Shown: positions 27,213 to 37,104, counted from the stretch's first letter. The stretch is DNA of 64,000 nucleotides from an uncultured Pelagibacteraceae bacterium (GCA_902591695.1 CACJBQ010000001.1:1-64000), one strand, 5' to 3'. Notes: a model not told the origin generated them from the letters alone. Numbers and translations are program-made.

Positions 27213-29033
27213 CTACTCAACTGTAACAGATTTGGCTAAATTTCTTGGTTTATCGATATCATAACCTTTTTTAAGAGCAGAGTAATAAGCAAGTTTTTGA
27301 AGTGGAATAGTCAAAAGGAATGGAAGCAAGTCATCGTTAGTGTTCTCTACTTCAATAGTTTCCCAAATATTTTCTGACACAACTTCATCTTTACTTTTGT
27401 TGGTTATCAATAATACCTTAGCTCCTCTAGCAATTACTTCCTGCATATTAGAAATTGTTTTTTTGTAATAATTATCTCTCGGGGCCAAAACAACTACTGG
27501 CATGCCCTCTTCTATTAATGCCAAAGGTCCATGTTTCATTTCCCCCGCTGGATATCCTTCAGCATGAACATATGAAAGTTCTTTAAGTTTTAATGCACCT
27601 TCTAAAGCTATTGGATATGAATACCCTCTCCCTAAAAACATAGAACCTTTAGCTTCATTAAATGTTGAGGATATTACCTGTATATCATTATCATGAAGCA
27701 AAGTTTTCTCTATCAAGCTAGGCAAAGATTTTAAATCTTTAATCTTTTCTTGATATTCTTTTTTTTCAATTTCATTTCTCATTGATCCAAGTTTTAAAGC
27801 TAAAATATATAAAACAAGTATTTGACCTAGAAATGCTTTTGTTGATGCAACTCCAATTTCAGGACCACAATGAATTGGTAAAACAAAATTAGAATCTCTT
27901 GCTATTGAGCTTTCGATTACATTAACAACAGCACATGTTTTCATACTATTTTTGTTACATTTATCTAAAGCTGCATAAGTATCTGCTGTTTCCCCAGATT
28001 GTGAAACAAAGACATATAAAGTGTCCTTTTTAAATCTATTTTTTCTATATCTAAATTCTGACGCTATATCTATGTTAACATCTAGATTTGTAAGTTCTTC
28101 AAACCAATATTTTGCCATTAAGCAAGAGTGATACGCTGTTCCACATCCTATTAAGGTGATTGAATTAATCTCTTCTTTTTTCCAAGGAAAATTAAAAATA
28201 TTTATATCTTTATTTACATTATCTACATATTCTTTAATTCCAGTTTTAACTGTTAGTGGTTGCTCTTCAATTTCTTTTGCCATGAAATGTTTAAAGTCAC
28301 CTTTATCGTAATTTGCTTGATCTGATGATAATTCTAATATTTTTTTATTAACTTTCTTTCCCTCTTCATTAAAAAAAAGAACTTGATCTTTTTTAACTAC
28401 ACAAAATTCACCATCATCAAGATAAGTAATTTTATTTGTCATAGATTTTAAAGCATAAGAGTCTGAACCTAAGTAGTTTTCATTTGGACCATAACCAACA
28501 GCTAAGGGTGAGCCTCTCCTAGCACCAACAATTAAGTCTGGCATGTCCTTAAAAACAATTCCAAGAGCAAAGCTACCATGAAGTTGTTTTAATGTTTTTG
28601 TGATAGCTTCTTCTAATTCTGAAGTCTTTAAATGTTCTGTTATTAAATGAACGATTACTTCTGTGTCTGTTTGAGATTTGAAGTTATGACCTTTATTAAT
28701 TAAATATTTTTTTAATATTGTAGAATTTTCAATAATTCCATTATGAACTACTGAAACATTATGTGAAGAATGAGGGTGTGCGTTCAAACTATTTGGAACA
28801 CCATGAGTGGCCCATCTTACGTGTCCTATTCCAATATTTCCTCTTAAATTTTTTAAATCAAAGTTATTCTCTAAATTATCTACTCTCCCCTCTGATTTAA
28901 CTTCGTTAATTTCACCATCTGAAAGTGTAGCTATACCTGCTGAGTCATATCCTCTATACTCTAATTTTTTTAACGAATTAATTATATTTGCATAGACAGG
29001 TTTGTTGCTTGATATTCCTATAATTCCACACAT
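27213..29033 (-). CDS. glmS: Glutamine-fructose-6-phosphate aminotransferase
   Basis: Makes glucosamine-6-phosphate for peptidoglycan and outer-membrane sugars. The 606-residue protein begins MCGIIGI, exposing Cys as the N-terminal nucleophile of the glutaminase domain (GHVRWATHG, SDTEV-type TDTEVIVHL). Two SIS isomerase domains follow (LIGCGTAYHSCL, VSQSGETADTYAAL), and it ends KPRNLAKSVTVE as the family does. It starts 3 bases after the glmU-like stop, so the amino-sugar steps are coupled. I see no glmS ribozyme upstream; the gap is too short. Confidence 0.97.
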   Translation of the reverse strand: MCGIIGISSNKPVYANIINSLKKLEYRGYDSAGIATLSDGEINEVKSEGRVDNLENNFDLKNLRGNIGIGHVRWATHGVPNSLNAHPHSSHNVSVVHNGIIENSTILKKYLINKGHNFKSQTDTEVIVHLITEHLKTSELEEAITKTLKQLHGSFALGIVFKDMPDLIVGARRGSPLAVGYGPNENYLGSDSYALKSMTNKITYLDDGEFCVVKKDQVLFFNEEGKKVNKKILELSSDQANYDKGDFKHFMAKEIEEQPLTVKTGIKEYVDNVNKDINIFNFPWKKEEINSITLIGCGTAYHSCLMAKYWFEELTNLDVNIDIASEFRYRKNRFKKDTLYVFVSQSGETADTYAALDKCNKNSMKTCAVVNVIESSIARDSNFVLPIHCGPEIGVASTKAFLGQILVLYILALKLGSMRNEIEKKEYQEKIKDLKSLPSLIEKTLLHDNDIQVISSTFNEAKGSMFLGRGYSYPIALEGALKLKELSYVHAEGYPAGEMKHGPLALIEEGMPVVVLAPRDNYYKKTISNMQEVIARGAKVLLITNKSKDEVVSENIWETIEVENTNDDLLPFLLTIPLQKLAYYSALKKGYDIDKPRNLAKSVTVE

Positions 29034-29036
29034 AAA

Positions 29037-29648
29037 TTATTTTTTCTTTCTTTTGTAATTCTTTACTTCTAATTGTGGCGATCTTGTAATTGCTAAAGAT
29101 TTAATTTTAACATTCTTAGTTATAACTGATCCAGCTCCAACAACACTATCTTTATTTATTGTAATTGGAGCAACTAAAGAAGAGTTTGAGCCAATAAATA
29201 CTTTGTCTTTAATTTTTGTCTTATTTTTATTTACTCCATCAAAATTACAAGTAATTGTACCGGCTCCAATATTCACTGACTTTCCAATTTGAGCATCTCC
29301 AATATAAGACAAATGACTAACTTTAGATTTATTTCCTAAAGTACTTTTTTTAATCTCTACAAAATTACCTACTTTAGATCCTTCTTTTAAAATTGTATTA
29401 GGTCTTATTCTGGCATATGGACCAATCTCGACCTTATTTTCAATTTTACAAGATTCTAAATGTGAAAAAGATTTTATTATTACATTATTCCCAATTTTAA
29501 CCTTTGAGCCAATAACAACATATGGCTCTATAGTCACATTATTTCCAATCTTGGTATCTTTTGAAAAAAAAATAGTTTCAGGACTTATCATCTTTACACC
29601 TGACTTCACAAATTTTTCTCTAAGTTTTTTTTGATTTAAAACTTCCAT
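29037..29648 (-). CDS. glmU: GlmU acetyltransferase half (left-handed beta-helix only)
   Basis: 203-residue protein equivalent to the C-terminal half of GlmU, which acetylates glucosamine-1-phosphate. It starts with the linker region (NQKKLREKFVKSGVKMISPE) and then hexapeptide repeats (KIGNNVTIEPYVVIG). The active-site blocks YARIRPNTILKEGSKVGNFVE, HLSYIGDAQIGKSVNIGAGT and NFDGVNKNKTKIKD follow, with acetyl-CoA-site sequence near FIGSNSSLVAPI. The N-terminal uridyltransferase domain (about 230 residues) is absent, and no remnant of it precedes the start codon. The missing reaction must be encoded elsewhere. Confidence 0.88.
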   Translation of the reverse strand: MEVLNQKKLREKFVKSGVKMISPETIFFSKDTKIGNNVTIEPYVVIGSKVKIGNNVIIKSFSHLESCKIENKVEIGPYARIRPNTILKEGSKVGNFVEIKKSTLGNKSKVSHLSYIGDAQIGKSVNIGAGTITCNFDGVNKNKTKIKDKVFIGSNSSLVAPITINKDSVVGAGSVITKNVKIKSLAITRSPQLEVKNYKRKKK

Positions 29649-29717
29649 TAAGAATTGATTTACATTAAGTATATATATTGATTAATTCACAATTTATTTC
29701 TTTAAAATACTTTTAAA

Positions 29718-30401
29718 ATGAAACAAAAATTTACAATTTTATTCGATTTAGATGGCACATTGGTTGATACCGCCCCAGACCTAATGAGGGCACATAACCA
29801 TGTTATGCAAAAATTCGGCTATCCAACCAAATCAACTGAAGAAATTAGAAATCTTGTTGGTAAGGGTGCTGGAGCAATGATTGGTAGATCTATATGGGGT
29901 CAAGCAAAAAAAGAATTTAGTAAAGTAAATGATGAAAAAGTAAAAAAAGAAATGGTTAATGAGTTTATTAATTTTTATGGAAAGAATATAATAAACGAAA
30001 GTACTCTTATAAAGGGAGTAAAAGAATTTTTGAATTGGTGCAAAGATAAAAGTATATCAATGGCTGTTTGTACAAATAAGCAAGAACATTTATCAAATGA
30101 TCTTTTAAAAAAAATTGGTATCTATGATTATTTTGAATATGTGGCTGGATCAGATACTTTTGATTATTGTAAACCAGATCCAAGGCATCTTACCTCTGTA
30201 GTTGAAATACTAGATGGAGATATAAAAAAATCGATAATGATAGGTGATAGTGAGACTGATGCAAATGCTGCAAAGGCAGCTGAAATACCAATTATTTTAA
30301 TAGAGGACGGATATACTGAAAAAAATAAAGACGAAATTTATCACAATCACTTAATAAAAGACTTTATAGGTATTGAAAAAATAATATCTGAATATCTTTA
30401 A
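29718..30401 (+). CDS. gph: HAD-family phosphatase, phosphoglycolate phosphatase-like
   Basis: 227-residue HAD hydrolase with motif I FDLDGTLVDTAPDL (nucleophile Asp10, acid/base Asp12), motif II in AVCTNKQ, the lysine of motif III near CKPDPRHL, and motif IV MIGDSETDANAAKAA. An alpha-helical cap lies between motifs I and II as in Gph. Phosphoglycolate phosphatase is the usual assignment of this sequence type, though a related role in a sugar pathway (for example MupP-like) is possible. It is divergent from glmU-glmS. Confidence 0.8.
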   Translation: MKQKFTILFDLDGTLVDTAPDLMRAHNHVMQKFGYPTKSTEEIRNLVGKGAGAMIGRSIWGQAKKEFSKVNDEKVKKEMVNEFINFYGKNIINESTLIKGVKEFLNWCKDKSISMAVCTNKQEHLSNDLLKKIGIYDYFEYVAGSDTFDYCKPDPRHLTSVVEILDGDIKKSIMIGDSETDANAAKAAEIPIILIEDGYTEKNKDEIYHNHLIKDFIGIEKIISEYL

Positions 30402-30443
30402 TATTGATTAATTTATTTTAACTATTAAAACAAAATCACAAAT

Positions 30444-30449
30444 AAGGAG
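30444..30449 (+). promoter_or_regulatory. Strong Shine-Dalgarno that fixes a TTG start for prpD
   Basis: AAGGAG, rare in this window, lies 5 bases before TTG at 30455. The family's N-terminus (HTVKVYPS) begins right after this TTG and there is no in-frame ATG nearby, so TTG is the likely start codon. Confidence 0.7.
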
Positions 30450-30454
30450 TAATT

Positions 30455-31957
30455 TTGTTATTACACACAGTTAAAGTATATCCATCAAAAATTAATCTTC
30501 CAAAGAAGAAACAGCTTGCATGGAAAATTGCAGAGATAGCAAGCGATAATGCTAAATTAAATAAAGATGCTATTGAGATGGTTATCAATAGAATTATTGA
30601 TAATGCTTCTGTTGCAATTGCTTCATTAAATAGAAAGCCGGTAATTTCATCTAGAGAAATGGCTTTAAGACACCCTAGAAAAAATGGTGCAACTTTATTT
30701 GGTGTAAACTCAAAATTAAAATTTGATTGTGAATGGGCAGCATGGTCAAATGGTACAGCTGTTAGAGAATTAGATTTTCATGATACTTTCTTAGCTGCAG
30801 ATTATAGTCATCCAGGTGACAACATTCCTCCTCTTATAAGTGTAGCACAACAAAACAAAAAAAGTGGATTGGATTTATTAAGAGGAATAATTACTGCATA
30901 TGAAGTTCAGGTAAATTTAGTCAAAGGTATTTGTTTGCATAAGCATAAGGTTGACCACATCGCTCATTTAGGCCCTAGTGTTGCTGCTGGATTAGGAACA
31001 ATGTTAAAATTAAATACTGAAACTATATATCAATCTGTTCAACAGGCATTACATACATCAATATCTACAAGACAATCTAGAAAAGGAGAAATTTCAAGCT
31101 GGAAAGCTTATGCTCCTGCTCATGCTGGTAAGCTTGCTATCGAAGCTGTAGATAGAACTATGAGAGGTGAAGGTGCTCCAAGTCCAATATATGAAGGTGA
31201 AGATAGTGTAATAGCAAGAATATTGGATGGAAAAAAAGCAAACTACAAAGTCCCTTTACCAAAAAAAGGTGAGAGTAAAAAAGCTATTTTAGAAACATAC
31301 ACAAAAGAATATTCTGCAGAATATCAATCACAAGCATTAATTGATCTAGCTAAAAAGCTAAAAACAAAAATTTCAAATTTAAATCAAATTAAAAAAATTG
31401 ATATTTTCACTAGTCATCACACTCATTATGTAATTGGGACAGGTGCTAATGACCCTCAAAAAATGGATCCTAATGCTAGTAGAGAAACTCTTGATCATTC
31501 TATTATGTATATCTTTGCTGTAGCTTTAGAAGACGGAGATTGGCATCACGTAAAATCTTATACAAAAGCTAGGGCTAATAGAAAAAGTACTATTAAGATT
31601 TGGAAATCAATACAAACATATGAAGATAAAAAATGGACAAAGAAATATCATGATCCAAATCCAAAAAAAAAAGCATTTGGTGCTAAAGTGGTTGTAACCC
31701 TTAATAATGGAGAAAAAATAACAGAGGAACTAGATAGAGCAGACGCACACCCATATGGTGCTAGACCTTTTAAAAGAGAAAATTACATTAATAAATTTTT
31801 AACTTTAACCCAGGGTATTTTAGATAAAAAAGAAAGTAATCGTTTTTTAAAAACAGTACAAAATTTGAAAAATTTAAAACCTAGCCAACTTCATAAATTA
31901 AATATTGAAGTAAGAAAAAGTAAATTGAAACAAAATAATAAAAAAGGAATTTTTTAA
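30455..31957 (+). CDS. prpD: 2-methylcitrate dehydratase
   Basis: Dehydrates 2-methylcitrate to 2-methyl-cis-aconitate in the methylcitrate cycle for propionyl-CoA. The 500-residue protein is a full MmgE/PrpD family member: [53 protein letters not shown] and [17 protein letters not shown]. It starts at TTG behind a strong Shine-Dalgarno. Its stop overlaps the prpB start by one base. The order prpD-prpB-prpC differs from the enteric prpBCDE; prpE and a PrpR/ShcR regulator are not in the window. Confidence 0.94.
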   Translation: MLLHTVKVYPSKINLPKKKQLAWKIAEIASDNAKLNKDAIEMVINRIIDNASVAIASLNRKPVISSREMALRHPRKNGATLFGVNSKLKFDCEWAAWSNGTAVRELDFHDTFLAADYSHPGDNIPPLISVAQQNKKSGLDLLRGIITAYEVQVNLVKGICLHKHKVDHIAHLGPSVAAGLGTMLKLNTETIYQSVQQALHTSISTRQSRKGEISSWKAYAPAHAGKLAIEAVDRTMRGEGAPSPIYEGEDSVIARILDGKKANYKVPLPKKGESKKAILETYTKEYSAEYQSQALIDLAKKLKTKISNLNQIKKIDIFTSHHTHYVIGTGANDPQKMDPNASRETLDHSIMYIFAVALEDGDWHHVKSYTKARANRKSTIKIWKSIQTYEDKKWTKKYHDPNPKKKAFGAKVVVTLNNGEKITEELDRADAHPYGARPFKRENYINKFLTLTQGILDKKESNRFLKTVQNLKNLKPSQLHKLNIEVRKSKLKQNNKKGIF

Positions 31958-32853
31958 TGCATTTTGTAGAAAAAGAACCAAGTCAAAAAAGATTAGATTT
32001 TGATCAAAAATTAAAATCAAATAAAATATTAAGAGCTCCTGGTGCTTATAATCCGTTGACAGCAAAATTAATTGAAGAAATTGGTTATGATGCTGTTTAT
32101 GTATCTGGTGGAGTAATGGCCAATGATCTTGGTTTTCCTGATATTGGCTTGACAACTCTTCAAGATGTAAGCACAAGATCTTATTTAATTTCTAGAGTTA
32201 CTAATCTACCAACAATAGTTGATATCGATACAGGATTTAAATCTTGTAAAGAAACTATAGAAACATTTGAAGAATTTGGAATAACAGGTGTTCATTTAGA
32301 GGATCAAATTGAAAGAAAAAGATGTGGGCATCTTGATAATAAAGAACTTATTTCAACTGATGCCATGGTAAAAAAAATTAAAGAATGTGTTGCTGCAAAA
32401 AAAGATCAAAACTTTAAAATTATAGCTCGTTCAGACGCTAAGAGTGTTGAAGGTATCAATAAAATGATCGAAAGATGCAAAGCCTACATTGATGCTGGTG
32501 CTGAAATTATTTTCCCAGAAGCTCTTGAAGATGAAAAAGATTTTGAAAAAGTTCGTAAAGAATTGTCTGGTTACTTGTTAGCTAATATGACTGAATTTGG
32601 TAAATCGAAATTGTTTAATTACAAAGAATTAGAAAATTTTGGGTATAATATAGTCATTTATCCAGTAACCTCACAAAGATTAGCAATGAAAAATGTCGAA
32701 GATGGATTAAGAGACATTTATGCAAATGGACATCAAAATAATATTATTGATAAGATGCAAACCAGGAAAAGACTTTACGAATTAGTCGATTATGAAAAAT
32801 ATAATTCATTAGATGAAAAAATTTATAATTTTAGTACGGAAGGACATGAATAA
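31957..32853 (+). CDS. prpB: 2-methylisocitrate lyase
   Basis: Splits 2-methylisocitrate to pyruvate and succinate. The 298-residue protein is an isocitrate-lyase/PEP-mutase barrel with RAPGAYNPLTAKLIEEIGYDA, the metal site VDIDTGF, HLEDQIERKRCGHLDNKEL (the family's catalytic-loop block, commonly KKCGH) and IARSDAKSVEGI. The Arg in place of one Lys before CGH is a conservative change. It sits between prpD and prpC with one-base overlaps on both sides. Confidence 0.94.
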   Translation: MHFVEKEPSQKRLDFDQKLKSNKILRAPGAYNPLTAKLIEEIGYDAVYVSGGVMANDLGFPDIGLTTLQDVSTRSYLISRVTNLPTIVDIDTGFKSCKETIETFEEFGITGVHLEDQIERKRCGHLDNKELISTDAMVKKIKECVAAKKDQNFKIIARSDAKSVEGINKMIERCKAYIDAGAEIIFPEALEDEKDFEKVRKELSGYLLANMTEFGKSKLFNYKELENFGYNIVIYPVTSQRLAMKNVEDGLRDIYANGHQNNIIDKMQTRKRLYELVDYEKYNSLDEKIYNFSTEGHE

Positions 32854-33977
32854 TGAGTGATGAAATTAAAAAAGGTTTATTAGGAATAGTTGTTGATGAA
32901 ACTGAAGTTTCAAAAGTAATGCCAGAAATAAACTCTCTTACATATAGAGGATATGCAGCTCAAGATTTATGTGAATATTGTAGATTTGAGGAAGTTGCAT
33001 ATCTTATCCTTAATAAGGATCTCCCGAATACTATCCAACTTAGACAATTTGAAAAAGAAGAAAAAAACAATAGGGAGTTAACAAAAAATTTATATGAAAT
33101 AATCAAACACATGCCAAAGAAATCTCATCCTATGGATGTTGCTAGGACTGCTGTAAGTGTAATGGGATTAGAAGATAAAGAAACTACAGACTCATCTCCT
33201 GAAGCCAATATGAGAAAAGCATTAAGAATTTTTGCAAAAACTCCTACTGCGTTGGCAGCATTTTATAGAATTAGAAAAGGAAAAAAAATTATTAAACCAA
33301 AGAAAAACTTAACTTTTGCTGAAAACTTTTTCTATATGTGTTTTGGAAAAGTTCCTCAAAAGGAAATTGTTAAAGCATTTGATGTTTCTTTAATTTTATA
33401 TGCTGAACACAGTTTTAACGTATCAACTTTTACAGCTAGAACAATCACCAGTAGCTTATCTGATATACACGGCGCAATAACAGGAGCAATTGCTAGTTTA
33501 AAAGGCCCTCTTCACGGTGGCGCCAATGAAGAAGTGATGCATATGATGAATAAAATTAAAAAACCAGAAAATGCACTTAAATGGATAAATAGTGCGCTTA
33601 AAAATAAGGAAGTAGTCATGGGATTTGGTCATAGAGTTTATAAGTCAGGCGACTCGAGAGTTCCAACTATGAGAAAGTACTTTGGTAAAGTGGCTAAACT
33701 TAAGAAAGATAAAAAATTTGAAAAAATCTACGATATTGTTGAAAGAGTAATGATCAAAGAGAAAAATATATATCCTAACGTTGATTATCCAACAGGACCT
33801 ACTTACCATCTAATGGGATTTGATACTGATTTTTTCACTCCAATATTTGTAATTTCAAGAATCACAGGCTGGTCTGCACATATAATGGAACAGCACGCTG
33901 CAAACAAACTTATTAGACCACTTGCAAGCTACAAGGGTAGCAAGCACAGAAAAGTGATGCAGTTAAATCAAAGATAA
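32853..33977 (+). CDS. prpC: 2-methylcitrate synthase
   Basis: Condenses propionyl-CoA with oxaloacetate. The 374-residue citrate-synthase-fold protein has TYRGYAAQDLCEYC, AEHSFNVSTFTAR with a catalytic His, LKGPLHGGANEEVM with another His, GFGHRVYKSGDSR and FTPIFVISRITGWSAH. The short length, lack of the N-terminal domain of hexameric citrate synthases, and place in a prp operon favour methylcitrate synthase. It converges on nrdB with an 8-base gap. Confidence 0.94.
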   Translation: MSDEIKKGLLGIVVDETEVSKVMPEINSLTYRGYAAQDLCEYCRFEEVAYLILNKDLPNTIQLRQFEKEEKNNRELTKNLYEIIKHMPKKSHPMDVARTAVSVMGLEDKETTDSSPEANMRKALRIFAKTPTALAAFYRIRKGKKIIKPKKNLTFAENFFYMCFGKVPQKEIVKAFDVSLILYAEHSFNVSTFTARTITSSLSDIHGAITGAIASLKGPLHGGANEEVMHMMNKIKKPENALKWINSALKNKEVVMGFGHRVYKSGDSRVPTMRKYFGKVAKLKKDKKFEKIYDIVERVMIKEKNIYPNVDYPTGPTYHLMGFDTDFFTPIFVISRITGWSAHIMEQHAANKLIRPLASYKGSKHRKVMQLNQR

Positions 33978-33985
33978 TTTTAAAA

Positions 33986-34993
33986 TTAACTAAATGCTTC
34001 TGCCCAGGTACCTTGAGTTGATGCTTTAGAATATTCGGTAGCTCTACCTTCGAAAAAATTCATATGCTCAACTGCATTTAGCATTGTATCCAACCAAGTT
34101 AGTGGATTTTTTTGAACATCATAAATTGGCTCTAATCCTAATTGAATAAGTCGTCTATTCGCAATAAACCTAATGTAATCTTTAACTTCTTGAGCAGTTA
34201 AACCTTCCATTGGACCCATTTCAAAAGCTAAATCAATAAAAGCATCCTCGTGCTCAACAATTATTCTACAAGCTTCATAAAGCTCTTTTTTAAGTTTGGG
34301 TGTCCAGATTTCAGGATTTTCTTTTATAAACTCCTTAAAAATTCTGATCATAGAGTTACAATGAAGTGTTTCGTCTCTTACTGACCAAGTAACTATCTGC
34401 CCCATTCCTTTCATTTTATTATGTCTTGGAAAATTTAATAAAATAGCAAAACTTGCAAACAACTGTAACCCTTCTGTAAATGCACTAAACACTGCAACAG
34501 TTTTTGCAATATCCTCTTTAGAATTTACATTGAAGCCCTGCATGTAATCGTACTTGTCTTTCATCTCTTTGTATTTCATGAATGCAGAGTATTCTGACTC
34601 AGGCATACCAATAGTATCTAAAAGATGAGAATAAGCAGCTACATGAACTGTTTCCATTGCTGCAAATGCTGTCATCATCATTAATACTTCTGTTGGTTTA
34701 AACACAGTTGTATAATGTCTTAAATAACAATTATTAACTTCTACATCTGCTTGTGTAAAAAATCTAAAAATTTGAGTTAATAAATTTTTTTCTGGTTGAG
34801 ATAAATTCTTTTGCCAATCTCTAACATCGTCTCCTAAAGGAACTTCTTCTGGTAACCAATGAATTCTTTGTTGAGTTAACCATGCATCATAACACCATGG
34901 ATATCTAAAAGGCTTGTAAACTGGGTTTTCTACTAGTAGACCCATCTTTTTTGGTTGAATAATCTCTTTATTAATTTTTTCTGCTACTGACAT
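33986..34993 (-). CDS. nrdB: Class I ribonucleotide reductase small subunit
   Basis: Holds the diiron-tyrosyl radical cofactor for NrdA. In the 335-residue product the ligands align with E. coli NrdB: Asp83, Glu114 and His117 (METVHVAAYSHL), the radical Tyr121, a Glu in FTEGLQLF, and Glu/His in RDETLHCNS. The Tyr marks it as a standard tyrosyl-radical (class Ia-like) enzyme. I chose ATG at 34993 because GAGGAG lies 8 bases before it inside nrdA; the GTG at 35002 would leave no room for that site. It overlaps nrdA by 10 bases. Confidence 0.95.
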   Translation of the reverse strand: MSVAEKINKEIIQPKKMGLLVENPVYKPFRYPWCYDAWLTQQRIHWLPEEVPLGDDVRDWQKNLSQPEKNLLTQIFRFFTQADVEVNNCYLRHYTTVFKPTEVLMMMTAFAAMETVHVAAYSHLLDTIGMPESEYSAFMKYKEMKDKYDYMQGFNVNSKEDIAKTVAVFSAFTEGLQLFASFAILLNFPRHNKMKGMGQIVTWSVRDETLHCNSMIRIFKEFIKENPEIWTPKLKKELYEACRIIVEHEDAFIDLAFEMGPMEGLTAQEVKDYIRFIANRRLIQLGLEPIYDVQKNPLTWLDTMLNAVEHMNFFEGRATEYSKASTQGTWAEAFS

Positions 34994-36924
34994 GATAAAC
35001 ACTCCTCGTATTCTGGCTGCTCGTTAGATTGTTGATTTTTAGATTTGTAAACATTTGCTGTAATATCAGTTGATCTAGCATCATTGATATTTTCAGCTCT
35101 CTGAATTGATTTTGATCTACAGTAATAGAGACTTTTTAAGCCTTTCTTCCATGCATCAAAATGAATTTTGTGTAATTCTTTTTTATGAACATCTGCTGGT
35201 AAAAATAAATTTACTGATTGAGCTTGAGAAATATAAGGAGTTCTGTCACCACTAAGTTCAATTATCCAATTTTGATTAAGCTCAAATGCTGTTTTAAATA
35301 CGTCTTTTTCTAAATCAGTTAAGAAATCTAGATGGCTTACAGATCCTTGATTAGTAGTGATTGTAGACCATGTTTCGTCATCATTTTTACCATGACTTTG
35401 CAGTATTTCTTCCAAATATCTATTTCTAACATTGAAAGATCCTGACAAAGTTTTGTGCGTATAACTGTTCGCAGCTATAGGTTCTACTCCTGGCGACGCT
35501 CCACCACAAATAATTGAAATAGAAGCTGTTGGAGCTATTGCTGTTTTATTTGAAAATCTTTCCTTATAACCATACTCAGCCGCATCTGGACAAGCACCTC
35601 TTTCTTCAGCTAAATCTTTAGACGCTTGATTAACTTTTTCATCTATGTTTTTAAATATTTTTTTATTCCATGATTTTGCCATTACTGACTCAAGTGGAAT
35701 TCTATTTTTTTGTAAGAACGAGTGAAAACCCATTACACCCAAACCAACACTTCTTTCTCTTTCTGCTGAATATTTTGCATCTTTAAACTGGTCAGGAGCT
35801 TTATTAATAAAATCAGACAAAACGTTATCCAAAAATCTCATTACATCAGCAATCATATCTGGATCATCTTTCCATTCGTCATATTTTTCTAAATTTAAAG
35901 AAGATAAACAACAAACTGCCGTTCTATCTCTTCCATCTTTATCAATTCCAGTTGGTAAAGTTATTTCGCTACACAAGTTAGAAGTTTTAACTGTTAAATT
36001 TGCTAACTTATGGTGCTGTGGAATTTGTCTATTAACAGTATCAATATAAATAATATATGGCTCTCCTGTTTCTATTCTTGCAGTTAATAATCTAATCCAC
36101 AAATTTCTAGCTGAAATAGTTTGTTGTATAGTTCCGTCAGCAGGACTTTTTAATGCCCATTGCTCATCGGTTTCAACTGCTCTCATAAATGCATCAGATA
36201 CTAAAACACCATGGTGTAAATTTAATGCTTTTCTATTTGGGTCACCACCCGTTGGTCTTCTCATCTCTATAAACTCTTCGATCTCCGGATGATCAATTGG
36301 AAGATAACAAGCTGCCGATCCTCTTCTCAATGAACCTTGGCTAATTGCCATAGTTAACGAGTCCATAACTTTAATAAACGGAATTATTCCTGAGGTCTTT
36401 CCAACTTTTCCAATTTTCTCACCAATAGATCTTAAGTTACCCCAATAACTTCCAATACCACCACCTTTAGCTGCAAGCCAAACATTCTCGCTCCAAAGAT
36501 CTAAAATTCCACCCAAACTGTCTGAAGCTTCATTTAAAAAACATGAAATTGGTAAACCTCTCTTTGTTCCACCATTTGATAAAACTGGTGTTGCGGGCAT
36601 AAACCAAAGATTACTGATATAGTTATAAATTCTTTGTGCATGTAAATTGTCATCTGAATACGTGCTAGCTACTCTTGCAAATAAGTCTTGATAAGATTCA
36701 TTTGGACCAAGATATCTATCTTTCAAAGTTGCTTTTCCAAAATCAGTTAAGTTTGAGTCTTTTGATCTGTCAATTTTAATTATGATACCTTTATCGTTTT
36801 GAAAAAGTTCTGTTTCATTGTTTAATGAAAAAAGATCTGGTCTATTACCTTTTGAAACTTCTTTAACTTCTGGGCTATATTCAGAGACAGCTTGTTTGAG
36901 GGCTTGAGAAAGAATCTTATTCAT
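34984..36924 (-). CDS. nrdA: Class I ribonucleotide reductase large subunit
   Basis: Reduces ribonucleoside diphosphates to deoxy forms. The 646-residue protein carries the conserved barrel blocks GGIGSYWGNLRS, KTSNLCSEITLPT (an active-site Cys), AVCCLSSLNLEKYD (Cys loop) and APTASISIICGGASPGVEP. It ends EECLSCQ, giving the C-terminal CxxC pair that passes electrons from thioredoxin or glutaredoxin. The first residues are shorter than in E. coli NrdA, so an ATP-cone at the N-terminus seems lacking or reduced. nrdB follows with an overlap. Confidence 0.95.
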   Translation of the reverse strand: MNKILSQALKQAVSEYSPEVKEVSKGNRPDLFSLNNETELFQNDKGIIIKIDRSKDSNLTDFGKATLKDRYLGPNESYQDLFARVASTYSDDNLHAQRIYNYISNLWFMPATPVLSNGGTKRGLPISCFLNEASDSLGGILDLWSENVWLAAKGGGIGSYWGNLRSIGEKIGKVGKTSGIIPFIKVMDSLTMAISQGSLRRGSAACYLPIDHPEIEEFIEMRRPTGGDPNRKALNLHHGVLVSDAFMRAVETDEQWALKSPADGTIQQTISARNLWIRLLTARIETGEPYIIYIDTVNRQIPQHHKLANLTVKTSNLCSEITLPTGIDKDGRDRTAVCCLSSLNLEKYDEWKDDPDMIADVMRFLDNVLSDFINKAPDQFKDAKYSAERERSVGLGVMGFHSFLQKNRIPLESVMAKSWNKKIFKNIDEKVNQASKDLAEERGACPDAAEYGYKERFSNKTAIAPTASISIICGGASPGVEPIAANSYTHKTLSGSFNVRNRYLEEILQSHGKNDDETWSTITTNQGSVSHLDFLTDLEKDVFKTAFELNQNWIIELSGDRTPYISQAQSVNLFLPADVHKKELHKIHFDAWKKGLKSLYYCRSKSIQRAENINDARSTDITANVYKSKNQQSNEQPEYEECLSCQ

Positions 36925-36956
36925 AAACTTTAATTATATTTTGTTATTAGTACGAA

Positions 36957-37005
36957 AACAACTATATGTTGTAGGCGTTTATCGTAAATATACTATATAA
37001 ACTTT
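36957..37005 (-). promoter_or_regulatory. nrdR box: Candidate tandem NrdR boxes upstream of nrdAB
   Basis: Two AT-centred imperfect palindromes lie 33 and 66 bases upstream of the nrdA ATG. One is ACAACTATATGTTGT (36958-36972) and the other reads AAAGTTTATATAGTAT on the minus strand (37005-36990). They are 33 bases apart start to start, close to the three-turn spacing of known NrdR box pairs. The second matches about 12 of 16 positions of the commonly quoted consensus acaCwAtATaTwGtgt. NrdR binding is prediction. Confidence 0.45.
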
Positions 37006-37104
37006 TGTACAATAGAACATTTATAGAACGCGACAAAATGATAATCAATAAAAAAATAAATTTTTTTGCAAGAAATTAACAAAAAAAGAGTAAGAAAATA
37101 GGTA

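Noticed and set aside
34994-35002. GTG start for nrdB three codons upstream
   Set aside because: It would overlap the good GAGGAG ribosome site, which is well placed for the ATG at 34993.
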